A stretch of DNA of 64,000 bases from JBBTQS01 sp964627055. GTDB lineage: Bacteria; Patescibacteriota; Patescibacteriia; Magasanikbacterales; JBBTQS01. Where the stretch lies: contig CAZVGV010000004.1 of assembly GCA_964627055.1 (NCBI GenBank), forward strand, positions 1 to 64,000. The letters run 5' to 3'. Within the stretch, counting starts at the first letter, position 1. Each line of letters begins with the position of its first letter. This document shows, piece by piece, positions 57,097-64,000 of the stretch. The translations under genes were made by a program, and so were the position numbers. The notes beneath the pieces are model-generated. The model searched no databases, was not told the DNA's origin, and saw only the letters and a list, made by a program, of their open reading frames with translations.

Positions 57097-57270
57097 ATGA
57101 CTAAAAAAGATTATCTCACCGCCAAAGAAGCCGCAGCCGTCCTTCACGTCAGTGAACGGACAATCATGCGGTACATTAAAACTAAACGGTTGCTCGCCAC
57201 CAAGATAGGTCAATGGCGAATTAAAAGAGCAGACATTGACCGCTTAGTGAAAGCAAGCAGGAATACATAA
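57097..57270 (+). CDS. Excisionase-family HTH DNA-binding protein, 57 aa
   Basis: This 57-aa MerR/excisionase-type helix-turn-helix protein reads YLTAKEAAAVLHVSERTIMRYIKTKRLLATKIGQWRIKRADIDRLVKASR, the standard HTH_17 pattern ending with the wing. The ATG at 57097 follows the previous gene by 1 nt; an upstream in-frame start at 57085 would overlap it. The family includes Xis proteins of phages and small transcription factors. No integrase lies nearby, so a regulator of the following mltG-regulator genes is as likely as an excisionase. Confidence 0.82.
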   Translation: MTKKDYLTAKEAAAVLHVSERTIMRYIKTKRLLATKIGQWRIKRADIDRLVKASRNT

Positions 57271-57274
57271 TTTT

Positions 57275-58378
57275 ATGACAGATCAATTTTTACCAAGCAA
57301 CATACCACCTTCCAGATTCAATTTCTTGAAGACAAAACTTGCTCTCGTACTGATTGGAGCAGTAATAGTGCTGGGCATCGGAGGTCTAGTGGCTTACAAC
57401 CTAACCTTCGCAGCACCTCAATCGGATGCGGGACTTGGACAATTTACCAACCCACCTTCTTCAGATGGCAGAGGAGGCATCCCGATCGAAGGTTACGGAA
57501 TACCTCGACTTAAAGCAGAAGGATTTATCAAAAGTGAAATAGGATTCAAAATTGCCTTCGCACTTATCGGTGGAAAAGAAATCCAGCCGGGAGCGTACAA
57601 ACTTTCAAAAGCAATGACGGCATGGGAGGTAGCGAAAGCGATCAAGGAAGGCCCCAACTTAGTATGGGTGACGATACCGGAAGGGCTCCGCAAAGAGCAG
57701 ATCGCAGAATTACTTGCACCGGCCCTTAAGTGGGATGAAGCCAAGAAGGAAAAATGGATCGTGACCTACACCTCAATGAGCTATGACGAAATCGAGGGGG
57801 TGTATTTCCCGGATACATACCTGATCCCAATCGACGAAGAACCTCTGAAAGTAGCATCTCGACTACGTTCAAAATTCAACGAGATGCTTCAGCCATATAC
57901 CCAAGAAGCACTGAAGCAGAACATCAAATGGACAACTGCGCTCAAGCTCGCTTCGATTGTGCAAAGAGAAGCGGCTGGGAAAGCTGACATGCCCCTTATC
58001 GCTGGCATCTTATGGAATCGCTTGCTCAAAGACGAGAAGCTAGAAGTCGATGCCACCGTGCAATATGTTCGAGATGACCAGCTTCACTACGGCGAAGCGC
58101 GATACGATAAACAGCCAGGCACCTATACGAGCGCAGGCACCTGGTGGACACCAATCAAACCGGAAGACAAAGACATTCCCTCGCCTTATAACACCTACCG
58201 AAACAAAGGTCTGCCTCCTCACCCAATTGCCAATCCCGGCATAGACGCGATCAAGGCGGTGCTTTATCCGGAAGAAACGGAATGCATGTTTTATCTCCAC
58301 GACAAATCGAAGACCATTCACTGCGCCAAGACCTTCGAGGAGCACAAGGCAAACATTACAACTTATCTAAGTGACTAA
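57275..58378 (+). CDS. mltG: Endolytic murein transglycosylase MltG
   Basis: MltG cleaves nascent glycan strands and sets their length. The 367-aa protein has an N-terminal membrane helix (LALVLIGAVIVLGIGGLVAYNLTF), a LysM-like region (VWVTIPEGLRKEQIAELL), and the YceG catalytic domain. That domain shows EGVYFPDTYLIP, LASIVQREAAGKADMPLIAGILWNRL (catalytic Glu in QREA), LEVDATVQYV and PYNTYRNKGLPPHPIANPG. Length and motif order are normal. The gene lies 4 nt after the HTH gene and 2 nt before the response regulator. Confidence 0.95.
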   Translation: MTDQFLPSNIPPSRFNFLKTKLALVLIGAVIVLGIGGLVAYNLTFAAPQSDAGLGQFTNPPSSDGRGGIPIEGYGIPRLKAEGFIKSEIGFKIAFALIGGKEIQPGAYKLSKAMTAWEVAKAIKEGPNLVWVTIPEGLRKEQIAELLAPALKWDEAKKEKWIVTYTSMSYDEIEGVYFPDTYLIPIDEEPLKVASRLRSKFNEMLQPYTQEALKQNIKWTTALKLASIVQREAAGKADMPLIAGILWNRLLKDEKLEVDATVQYVRDDQLHYGEARYDKQPGTYTSAGTWWTPIKPEDKDIPSPYNTYRNKGLPPHPIANPGIDAIKAVLYPEETECMFYLHDKSKTIHCAKTFEEHKANITTYLSD

Positions 58379-58380
58379 TT

Positions 58381-59046
58381 ATGAATCTTCTTATTGTCGA
58401 GAACGACAAAGAAACATTGAATTTCCTAAAGCCTTCCCTGAAGGCCGAAGGGTTTGTCGTCGACATAGCAGAAGATGGAGAGGCCGGAGCTTATAAAGCT
58501 CAAACAAACGATTACGACCTTATTATTTTAGATATCGGTCTGCCACGAAAAGATGGACGACAAGTTTGTTCCGAGATTCGGTTAGCGGGTAAAAGCATGC
58601 CGATACTCATACTCTCAATAAAGGGCGAGATTGAAACAAAGGTAGATCTTCTGAGTCTCGGAGCCGATGACTATATTACGAAGCCGTACTCATATGCGGA
58701 ATTGTCGGCAAGAGTGAAAGCCTTGATACGTCGGCCGCAGAAAGTGGAAGATGAGATCTTCCGTGTGGGTGACATAGAACTTAATCTGCCCAAGCGATCT
58801 GTCTACCGGGCCGGGAAAAAAGTTCACCTGGCACCGAAAGAGTTTTTCCTTTTGGAATTCCTACTACGCAATCGAGGACGGGTGCTCACACGACAGACGA
58901 TCCTGGAGCATGTTTGGGACATGAACGCAGACCTATTTACCAACACGGTTGAGACGCACGTTACGATCCTGAGGCGAAAGCTGAAAGGTAGGAATAGAGG
59001 TGATTTTATAAGGACTGTTTCAGGTACTGGGTATGTAATTGACTGA
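58381..59046 (+). CDS. OmpR/PhoB-family response regulator
   Basis: This 221-aa regulator has a receiver domain (residues 1-118) with phospho-acceptor Asp51 in IILDIGLPRKDG, the switch Ser79 in LILSIKG and Lys101 in TKPYS. The acidic pocket reads VEND: Asn8 stands where a Mg-binding Asp is usual, which could weaken or alter phosphorylation. The C-terminal winged helix (VYRAGKKVHLAPKEFFLLEFLLRNRGRVLTR to VETHVTILRRKLKG) is OmpR type. It sits 2 nt after mltG and upstream of the peptide, kinase and isoprenoid-synthase genes. It is the natural partner of that kinase and may act on the promoter at 59055-59083. Confidence 0.93.
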   Translation: MNLLIVENDKETLNFLKPSLKAEGFVVDIAEDGEAGAYKAQTNDYDLIILDIGLPRKDGRQVCSEIRLAGKSMPILILSIKGEIETKVDLLSLGADDYITKPYSYAELSARVKALIRRPQKVEDEIFRVGDIELNLPKRSVYRAGKKVHLAPKEFFLLEFLLRNRGRVLTRQTILEHVWDMNADLFTNTVETHVTILRRKLKGRNRGDFIRTVSGTGYVID

Positions 59047-59054
59047 GCTATGGC

Positions 59055-59083
59055 TTAAAATTTAAAAAAATATCTGTTATAAT
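59055..59083 (+). promoter_or_regulatory. Extended -10 promoter before the 37-aa peptide gene
   Basis: TTAAAA (59055-59060, partial -35 match), a 17-nt spacer and TATAAT (59078-59083), with the extended TGt just before it at 59075-59077. The predicted leader is about 50 nt, and a GGGTTC/GAATCC hairpin can form in it. It would drive the peptide, kinase and synthase genes. Confidence 0.7.
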
Positions 59084-59140
59084 TAATCCGTGGGTTCTGT
59101 GGTCGAGGAATCCGAATCATAAAGAAATAGCATAAAATTT

Positions 59141-59254
59141 ATGAAGAAAATCATCAAAGAGATTCTATCAAACAAAACAGTTCGCAGCAGCTCTGTTTTG
59201 ATGTCGCTTATTGCGGCTGTCATGACCGTTGGTGCTCCGTGGCTTGATAAATAG
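59141..59254 (+). CDS. 37-aa peptide, candidate signal (ComX-like) precursor
   Basis: This ORF is too short for usual gene calling. It runs from ATG 59141 to TAG 59252-59254. The peptide begins with a basic MKKIIKEILSNKTVR, continues with a hydrophobic core SSSVLMSLIAAVMTVGA and ends PWLDK, with Trp34 four residues from the C-terminus. It sits in its own promoter-led leader, between a response regulator and a multi-TM histidine kinase, and upstream of an isoprenoid-synthase-like gene. Bacillus ComX precursors likewise carry a Trp near the C-terminus that ComQ prenylates. VGA/PWLDK also resembles a signal-peptidase site releasing a pentapeptide. No Shine-Dalgarno site is visible. It could instead be a leader peptide or chance ORF. 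Confidence 0.6.
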   Translation: MKKIIKEILSNKTVRSSSVLMSLIAAVMTVGAPWLDK

Positions 59255-59293
59255 GTACGTCCAATTCTACAGGCGTAAGATTGTCTCGCTCTT

Positions 59294-60700
59294 ATGACCA
59301 AAATGCGAGAATTATTTTATTGGATTATAAGTCCTCAGTCAGAGGATGAAGACGTTGCCCGGCGCGAATACATTTTAAATATACTTTTAGTATCTTGCGC
59401 GGTTTTGTTTTTTGTCACGTTTTTATTCTCCGTCTTTCAATATTTCACATTAGCGCACTATAGGGGGACATACCCCGTCTTTTTTCTTGGTGCTCTTTTG
59501 GTATTCGGGTTTCTGCATAGACTCTCAAAAACAAACAGATCAAAGTTAGCGTCATATATTTTTCTAAGTTTCTTTTTCATCCTACCAACATACGCGATAT
59601 TTCACTGGGGAGCGGATGTAGTAGCGGGACTTCTATTTTTCGTACTGGTTATTATCATGTCGGGCATCTTGCTCGGAAGCAGGGTTGCTTTCGGAGTTAC
59701 GGTTCTTTCATCTTTCTTGATCACACTAGTTGCCTATTTACACACCAACGAGATCATTAATCCGATATCGTATTGGAAGGCCGAAAAGTTTAAAGTAAGC
59801 GATACGCTGGTAGTTTCAATTATTTTTCTTATCATTGCTGCGGTTTCTTGGCTTTCAAATCGTGAAATCCAAAAATCATTATCAAGAGTAAGGGATTCTA
59901 AAGAGGAACTCAAAAAGGAGCGCGACTCATTAGAAATTAAAGTTGAAGCGCGCACAAAAGAATTAAAGGAAGTCCAGGCGGAGAAAATGGCTCAGCTTTA
60001 TCGCTTCGCTGAATTCGGGAGAATCTCATCCGGGCTTTTCCATGATCTTATTAATCCTCTCAACGCGGTATCGCTTAACCTAGGAAAGACAGATGGCACA
60101 GCAGAGGAAACAAAACAGTATGTAGGTAATGCAGTACGGGCCGCAAAGAAGTTGGAAGATTTGGTAGTTGCGGTACGCAAGCAATTGGCGAGAGAAGAAA
60201 CAAAAGCTCTATTTTTAGTTGAGGAGGAGATTAGGCATGTCATCGAAGTACTTTCCCATAAGGCGCAACATGCTAATGTCGATCTGCGATTCGTGCCGAG
60301 AATCAATATCCAAATGTTTGGCGATGCGATAAAATTTAATCAGGTTGTGCTCAATCTCGTTGCCAACGGCATTGATGCGTGCACGCCACCTACGGGTGAA
60401 ATGGTACCAGTAAGTCCGGCGGATCGGTGGGTACAAGTATCCCTGATAGAAGATCCGGAAACGATGATTATGCTCGTCGAAGATAACGGTATCGGAATAC
60501 CGGAGCATCATATGGATAAAATCTTCGAACCATTTTTTACTACAAAAATAAACGGGCAAGGAATCGGTATCGGCCTTTCAATGGCTAGAAGAATTGTAGA
60601 AAAAGACTTTGGAGGCTCACTCGTGGCCACTAGCGATGCCGGTAGAGGATCATCCTTTAGAGTATCTCTGCCTATGCGTAAAAAAGAATATGCAACATAA
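59294..60700 (+). CDS. Membrane sensor histidine kinase with six TM helices
   Basis: This 468-aa kinase has six hydrophobic segments (about residues 27-51, 60-77, 85-103, 107-127, 131-150 and 171-188) without a large extracytoplasmic domain, as in peptide-sensing kinases. A coiled coil (193-240) leads to the H-box FGRISSGLFHDLINPL with His250. The ATPase core has N-box VVLNLVAN (351-358), G1 DNGIGIP from 397, F-box FEPFFTT (421-427) and G2 GIGIGL (433-438). The start at 59294 is 39 nt after the peptide stop. Its end overlaps the isoprenoid-synthase-like gene by 11 nt. It is proposed as the receptor for the 37-aa peptide product and the phosphodonor of the upstream regulator. Confidence 0.92.
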   Translation: MTKMRELFYWIISPQSEDEDVARREYILNILLVSCAVLFFVTFLFSVFQYFTLAHYRGTYPVFFLGALLVFGFLHRLSKTNRSKLASYIFLSFFFILPTYAIFHWGADVVAGLLFFVLVIIMSGILLGSRVAFGVTVLSSFLITLVAYLHTNEIINPISYWKAEKFKVSDTLVVSIIFLIIAAVSWLSNREIQKSLSRVRDSKEELKKERDSLEIKVEARTKELKEVQAEKMAQLYRFAEFGRISSGLFHDLINPLNAVSLNLGKTDGTAEETKQYVGNAVRAAKKLEDLVVAVRKQLAREETKALFLVEEEIRHVIEVLSHKAQHANVDLRFVPRINIQMFGDAIKFNQVVLNLVANGIDACTPPTGEMVPVSPADRWVQVSLIEDPETMIMLVEDNGIGIPEHHMDKIFEPFFTTKINGQGIGIGLSMARRIVEKDFGGSLVATSDAGRGSSFRVSLPMRKKEYAT

Positions 60701-62072
60701 TCAAATTACCAACGATCTACTAGAGTTTATTTCAAGCATGGAATCCGACAAGAATGTCGGTGGAATAAAACTCGCGCGTACTATAAAACGCCTTACTGAG
60801 ATGGAAATCGACGAGGGTGGCCCTTACTCTTTTGAACCAAAACAGGGGGCAAATGATATTGGACTTAATTTGGCTATTGCCTGCTTCCTTGCGTTGCAGG
60901 ATATACGCTTGCCTAAGCTCGATGCATTTTTAGAAAAGAAAATCTCCAATGCTGTAGAACCATTCGATAGTGCAATCGACGATAAAACAGTCCGTGATCT
61001 GATTGGGAAATATAGAACCCTTATTGAAAACGTTGGCAAAGAAGAATCGGCCGAACGTCCAATCGCCTATGACGAAAATGAGCAACGCATAATGAACATG
61101 ATACGAAAAAAGCTTGACGATCGCTTCTCTAACTTTTCTCCAGAGTTGCGAGAGCGGGCCAAGTTAGCGGTTGAAAAAACTATCCGCGGCAATCGGGATA
61201 AGCAAATGTCGCTGATGGCTTATTACACAAAAGCCTCACTCGGAAAAAGCGGGGAAACTATCCCGGATGAACTGGTTGCTGATATAGGGCTTGCCAATAT
61301 TTTCTTCTGGGCAGCTTTCATAATCTATGATGACTTTTGGGATCGGGACGAAGCAGCCGATCCACGTCTGCTGCCGATCGCAAATATTTTTGCTCGTCAC
61401 TACATAGACTTTTTTATTGCTCTGCCTGAGGACAGAGAATTCCGTCCGTTTTTTCATGACCTAATGGATAAGCTAGATGGTTCAAATGCCTGGGAGATTG
61501 AAAATTGTCGTACCAAAGTCGAAGGAAATACTTTTTATATTCCAGCCAACTTGCCTAACTTCGGGGACTATGAAAATAAATATCGTCCTGCATCGGGGCA
61601 CATCCTTTCCTCAGTTGCCATACTTACGCAATTCGGCAAAGAACTCAAAACAGAAGATTGGGGAAATATAATATCGTACTTTAAGCACTACCTGATTGCG
61701 ATGCAATTAAACGATGATGCTCACGACTGGGAAGAAGATCTGCAACGTGGTCATCTGAGCACGGTAGTAACACTTCTTCTCGATGACCTTAAAAAGAATG
61801 GGTGGGCAAAGCAGACCATCGACTTGAACGCAGATCTTCCAGAGATTAAGAAAATATTCTGGTTCACGACAATGCCTCGATATGTGAAAATTGTCCTAAC
61901 TCAAACAGACGCATCACTGAAGGCGCTTCGAGCAATCTCCATAATAGAAGACCGGGCACCTCTTGAGCGGATCATTACGACGACAGAAAACGTGGCCCGG
62001 CAAGCAGAAAGAGAGAGCACCGATTCCGAAGCCCTGCTTAAAGAGTACGCAGGAACCCCACAAACGACTTAA
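60690..62072 (+). CDS. Class I isoprenoid-synthase-like protein (candidate ComQ analogue)
   Basis: This 460-aa all-helical protein has two Asp-rich motifs placed as in class I prenyl or terpene synthases: DDFWD at 214-218 (in FIIYDDFWDRDEAADP) and NDDAHDWEEDLQRGHLST at 341-358. Both can bind Mg-diphosphate. An N-terminal part of about 180 residues (GGPYSFEPKQGANDIGLNLAIACFLAL) resembles one repeat of a prenyltransferase/terpene-cyclase toroid and is absent from Bacillus ComQ (about 300 aa). ATG 60690 overlaps the kinase stop by 11 nt, indicating translational coupling. The proposed role is prenylation of the 37-aa peptide; making a diffusible terpenoid is the alternative. A terminator follows directly. 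Confidence 0.75.
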   Translation: MQHNQITNDLLEFISSMESDKNVGGIKLARTIKRLTEMEIDEGGPYSFEPKQGANDIGLNLAIACFLALQDIRLPKLDAFLEKKISNAVEPFDSAIDDKTVRDLIGKYRTLIENVGKEESAERPIAYDENEQRIMNMIRKKLDDRFSNFSPELRERAKLAVEKTIRGNRDKQMSLMAYYTKASLGKSGETIPDELVADIGLANIFFWAAFIIYDDFWDRDEAADPRLLPIANIFARHYIDFFIALPEDREFRPFFHDLMDKLDGSNAWEIENCRTKVEGNTFYIPANLPNFGDYENKYRPASGHILSSVAILTQFGKELKTEDWGNIISYFKHYLIAMQLNDDAHDWEEDLQRGHLSTVVTLLLDDLKKNGWAKQTIDLNADLPEIKKIFWFTTMPRYVKIVLTQTDASLKALRAISIIEDRAPLERIITTTENVARQAERESTDSEALLKEYAGTPQTT

Positions 62073-62097
62073 AAGGGCCCTACAAGGCCCTTTTATA
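62072..62097 (+). terminator. Operon-end terminator
   Basis: AAAAGGGCC (62072-62080) pairs with GGCCCTTTT (62087-62095) around a 6-nt loop, with the T-run within the stem end. It overlaps the last base of the synthase stop codon. Confidence 0.8.
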
Positions 62098-62204
62098 ACG
62101 CCGTATTTGCCCTTATTTGCCCGTGTAGCGCGTTTTGCCTCACGATGCCAGGGAAACCACCTTACTAAGCAAACTTTATCTTTTCTTTAGAATTTCTTTA
62201 CTTT

Positions 62205-62570
62205 TTAATCTACGTGTAGGTACAGCTTCCTCTCTCGAATTTTTGATGCTTCCGCAAGAGCAGAAGCGATTTCTTCTAAATGCAAACGGATCATCTCATT
62301 GGGTATATGCATCGTATCGTAGCCGTTTTTGTGAGAATAATATCCTCGGCTTAGGTCTGCTACAATCTGTTCCGGATTAGTAAGATGTTGGATGCCATCA
62401 ATCTCAACATTGATCTTTGCTTTCGGAAGAGCTAAATCAATATGCTTGTGCCCATCATTCACCTCTACCAAAACACGTATCCCTTTTGCTTCGATTGCAG
62501 CTTTTAAATCACCGGCTTCTTTCGTCGGAGCTCTGTACTTTTTAATAATGCTTAATGTTTGTTCTTGCAT
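62205..62570 (-). CDS. DUF559-like PD-(D/E)XK/Vsr-type nuclease domain protein
   Basis: This 121-aa protein has a core HIDLALPKAKINVEIDGIQHLTNPEQIVADLSRGYYSHKNGYDTMHIPNEMI that follows the DUF559/very-short-patch-repair endonuclease pattern: Asp, then E-x-DG-x-QH, then DxxR and the GYxxxxIPNEMI strand-helix. The N-terminal helix carries another acidic residue. It lies 4 nt downstream of the RecB-like nuclease on the minus strand and would be co-transcribed with it. The likely role is DNA cleavage in repair or defence; the substrate is unknown. Confidence 0.75.
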   Translation of the reverse strand: MQEQTLSIIKKYRAPTKEAGDLKAAIEAKGIRVLVEVNDGHKHIDLALPKAKINVEIDGIQHLTNPEQIVADLSRGYYSHKNGYDTMHIPNEMIRLHLEEIASALAEASKIRERKLYLHVD

Positions 62571-62574
62571 ATTT

Positions 62575-63327
62575 TTATTTCAACGCTTTTCGCGATTCGT
62601 AATATGAACAAAAATCACATTCCGGGTTGCTCTCCGGAACCATATCGTTGTTGAGGTATTTGTGAGCATCCACAATTGCTTGCTCGACCCATGAGTCGTC
62701 TCCGGTGTAGGGGATGAGTGTGATATCAAAATCAAGCTTAGCATCAAATGCTTCACGATCAGACTTACCGTTGCAGTAGACGAAATACCCAGTGCTAGAA
62801 ACCTTCAAACCGTTACGTCGGAGTAGCCATTGGTATATCTCCATCTGACGCTTATATCCGATCTGCCATTCTTTATTGAGCTCGGTGATATCCTCGGCTT
62901 TGGAAGTCGCCTTGTAGTCGACGACAATATATTCACCATCAGGACTCTGCCAGAGATCATCAATCGCGCCGAACACTAAAAAATTTGTCGCCGCATGTAG
63001 ATGCTGGATGCCAGTAAAATTATGCCGCCATTTTTCTAACTGCTCGTGAGGTATCGGCCGCGCATCAACCCCGTACTTTTCAATAAGAGGATGCTTCGTA
63101 CCATTGGCGCGATGGATATCGAACTCGGCTTTTAAGAGATGATCGACTGCAGAGTTCAAAGCGAAAGGAAAGCCCGGCGGACGGCCGACGCCTAGTCTGC
63201 GATCGTAATAGAAACAACGAGGACATTCCAATGAGAGATCAATTTTTGAGCGCGACAATTTAAAAGGTTCCGATGACTTCGGATCATATAAGCCTTTAAC
63301 TCGTTGTGATGTATAGTATTCGGACAT
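62575..63327 (-). CDS. RecB/Cas4-like PD-(D/E)XK nuclease
   Basis: This 250-aa protein has LSRSKIDLSLECPRCFYYDRRLG near the N-terminus, GAIDDLWQSPDGEYIVVDYKAT as the catalytic D...D-x-K core, and YKRQMEIYQWLLRRNG as the following conserved helix. A C-terminal PECDFCSYY adds two cysteines. Together with CPRC this gives the four Cys of an iron-sulfur cluster, as in Cas4/AddB-type exonucleases. It lies 7 nt after the ATPase gene and 4 nt before the DUF559-like gene. No CRISPR array or cas genes are in the window, so it is not assigned to CRISPR adaptation. Confidence 0.82.
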   Translation of the reverse strand: MSEYYTSQRVKGLYDPKSSEPFKLSRSKIDLSLECPRCFYYDRRLGVGRPPGFPFALNSAVDHLLKAEFDIHRANGTKHPLIEKYGVDARPIPHEQLEKWRHNFTGIQHLHAATNFLVFGAIDDLWQSPDGEYIVVDYKATSKAEDITELNKEWQIGYKRQMEIYQWLLRRNGLKVSSTGYFVYCNGKSDREAFDAKLDFDITLIPYTGDDSWVEQAIVDAHKYLNNDMVPESNPECDFCSYYESRKALK

Positions 63328-63334
63328 AAATTAA

Positions 63335-64000
63335 TTAAAAGCCGTATTTTTCTTTTCTTAACTTAAAGGCATCTTTGCCACCCTCAGTAACCAAGGTAAT
63401 TTCTTCCTTGATTGCTTGTTTATCAATTGCACCCACATCTTTAACTGTGCCACGAGTTTGATCTCCAGCTTTTACATAGTCGCAACAGACGACAAGTTCG
63501 GCGTCGCCATTTACAACAAAGTTCGCGCTATGGCTCGCAAAGATAAGTTGGCGTTTGCTTTTGGCTTTCCAGATCTGCTGAACGATATCCGGACTCATCT
63601 TGCTATCAATGTCGTCCTCTGGCTGGTCAATAATAAGAGGCGCGCCATACTGATTAAGTAGCACGGTAAGTAAGGCTGTGGCTTGCTGACCAGCCGATGC
63701 TTCGGCGAACTCGATATACTCGCTCGTGTCCTTATTCGTGCAATAAGAAAACTTGGGATTAAACTCAAGCTCGGCAACTGAAAGCTCAATCCATTTTCCA
63801 GAGTCGAAGCTGGTCGCAATTCTTGTACGCTCATTTTCGATAAAGCCGCACTTGTTGAGAATAGGGGTATCAGGCATCCCATCCGGGCCCTCTGTAGAGT
63901 GCAGAGCAAGTTTTTCAAGCTCTGCAAGAATGCCGTTCCATTCAGCTATTGGATCTGTTGCTTTTACAATTGACTGGCAGATTTTCTCGATCTTCTCTTC
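63335..64000 (-). CDS. TrlF-like/SMC-type ATPase, C-terminal part (partial)
   Basis: The frame is open from the window edge and stops at 63335, so 221 residues of the C-terminus are visible. FAEASAGQQATALLTVLL is an ABC-ATPase-like signature, PLIIDQPEDDIDS is Walker B with the D-loop, and LIFASHSANFVVNGDAELVV carries the switch His. The combination IIDQPEDD and NxxVxGDAE is typical of TrlF and related RecF/SMC-like ATPases. The N-terminal part (Walker A and any PHP or nuclease domain) is outside. Downstream on the same strand are two nucleases, suggesting a DNA-repair or anti-phage operon. Confidence 0.8.
   Translation of the reverse strand, partial: EEKIEKICQSIVKATDPIAEWNGILAELEKLALHSTEGPDGMPDTPILNKCGFIENERTRIATSFDSGKWIELSVAELEFNPKFSYCTNKDTSEYIEFAEASAGQQATALLTVLLNQYGAPLIIDQPEDDIDSKMSPDIVQQIWKAKSKRQLIFASHSANFVVNGDAELVVCCDYVKAGDQTRGTVKDVGAIDKQAIKEEITLVTEGGKDAFKLRKEKYGF

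Noticed and set aside
57097..57270. Excisionase as proof of an active prophage integration module
   Set aside because: The HTH_17 family also contains ordinary regulators, and no integrase gene or att repeats are visible.
62575..63327. Cas4-like protein as evidence of a CRISPR-Cas locus
   Set aside because: No repeat-spacer array and no other cas gene were found. The protein is grouped with an ATPase and a DUF559-like nuclease instead.
1..64000. Possible recoding of TGA as glycine (CPR code 25)
   Set aside because: TGA ends several well-defined genes (for example at 9998-10000), and no conserved glycine positions are replaced by TGA.

Overview
The window looks like a scaffold from a small-genome bacterium, most likely a member of the Candidate Phyla Radiation (Patescibacteria) of roughly 50% GC. 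The reasons are compact gene packing, many genes with no visible Shine-Dalgarno site, Mur ligases lacking the usual N-terminal domain, and cell-envelope gene sets scattered between unrelated genes. TGA is an ordinary stop codon here (for example at 9998-10000), so the recoded-UGA CPR lineages are excluded. The taxonomic call is an inference. Two runs of ten N (26396-26405 and 53294-53303) show that this is a scaffold. The first interrupts cca, with a 20-bp duplication that marks a bad join. The second interrupts a phage terminase.

Region 1 (1-45.5 kb) is chromosomal. It holds an ABC transporter end, a DUF4153 membrane protein, a dihydrouridine synthase, thymidine kinase, a peroxiredoxin, two DoxX proteins, two HAD phosphatases and a PGI/PMI sugar isomerase. 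A cell-surface polysaccharide cluster (11.1-20.9 kb) encodes UDP-glucose dehydrogenase, two SDR sugar enzymes including a UDP-glucuronate decarboxylase, a polyprenyl glycosylphosphotransferase, GT2 and GT4 glycosyltransferases, DUF2304, and a secreted subtilase with a C-terminal FG-GAP-like region. Peptidoglycan genes are dispersed (murE, PBP2-murF, murC-murB). There are also cca, tRNA-Pro and tRNA-Glu, an orphan riboflavin synthase, a znuACB zinc importer, a cardiolipin synthase-like protein, tsaE-folD-glyA, a hibernation factor and secA. Five monocistronic genes of little or no known function stand out because they have strong Shine-Dalgarno sites. Four of the five have a recognisable promoter and four have a terminator.

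Region 2 (45.55-54.4 kb) changes style. It is a run of same-strand, overlapping phage genes: a SymE-like protein, a Sak4-like ATPase, a DnaJ-type zinc-finger protein, a replication initiator-like protein, a KH-domain protein, a nuclease, a ParB-DNA methyltransferase fusion, and terminase small and large subunits. No integrase, portal or capsid gene is present. Two intergenic spacers carry a covarying 50-nt hairpin with a GNRA loop.

Region 3 (54.4-64 kb) opens with a structured non-coding stretch. It is followed by two paralogous exported proteins around a golvesin-like secreted protein, a small HTH protein, MltG, and the most interesting locus of the window. That locus contains an OmpR-type response regulator, an extended -10 promoter, an unannotated 37-aa peptide with a tryptophan four residues from its C-terminus, a six-TM histidine kinase, and an overlapping class I isoprenoid-synthase-like protein carrying DDxxD and NDxxxD motifs. 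These are the four component types of the Bacillus ComQXPA quorum-sensing system (isoprenyl transferase, Trp-containing pheromone, sensor kinase, regulator) in a different order, so a prenylated-peptide signalling system is proposed. The window ends with a minus-strand set of two PD-(D/E)XK-type nucleases and a TrlF-like ATPase that runs off the edge, possibly a defence module.
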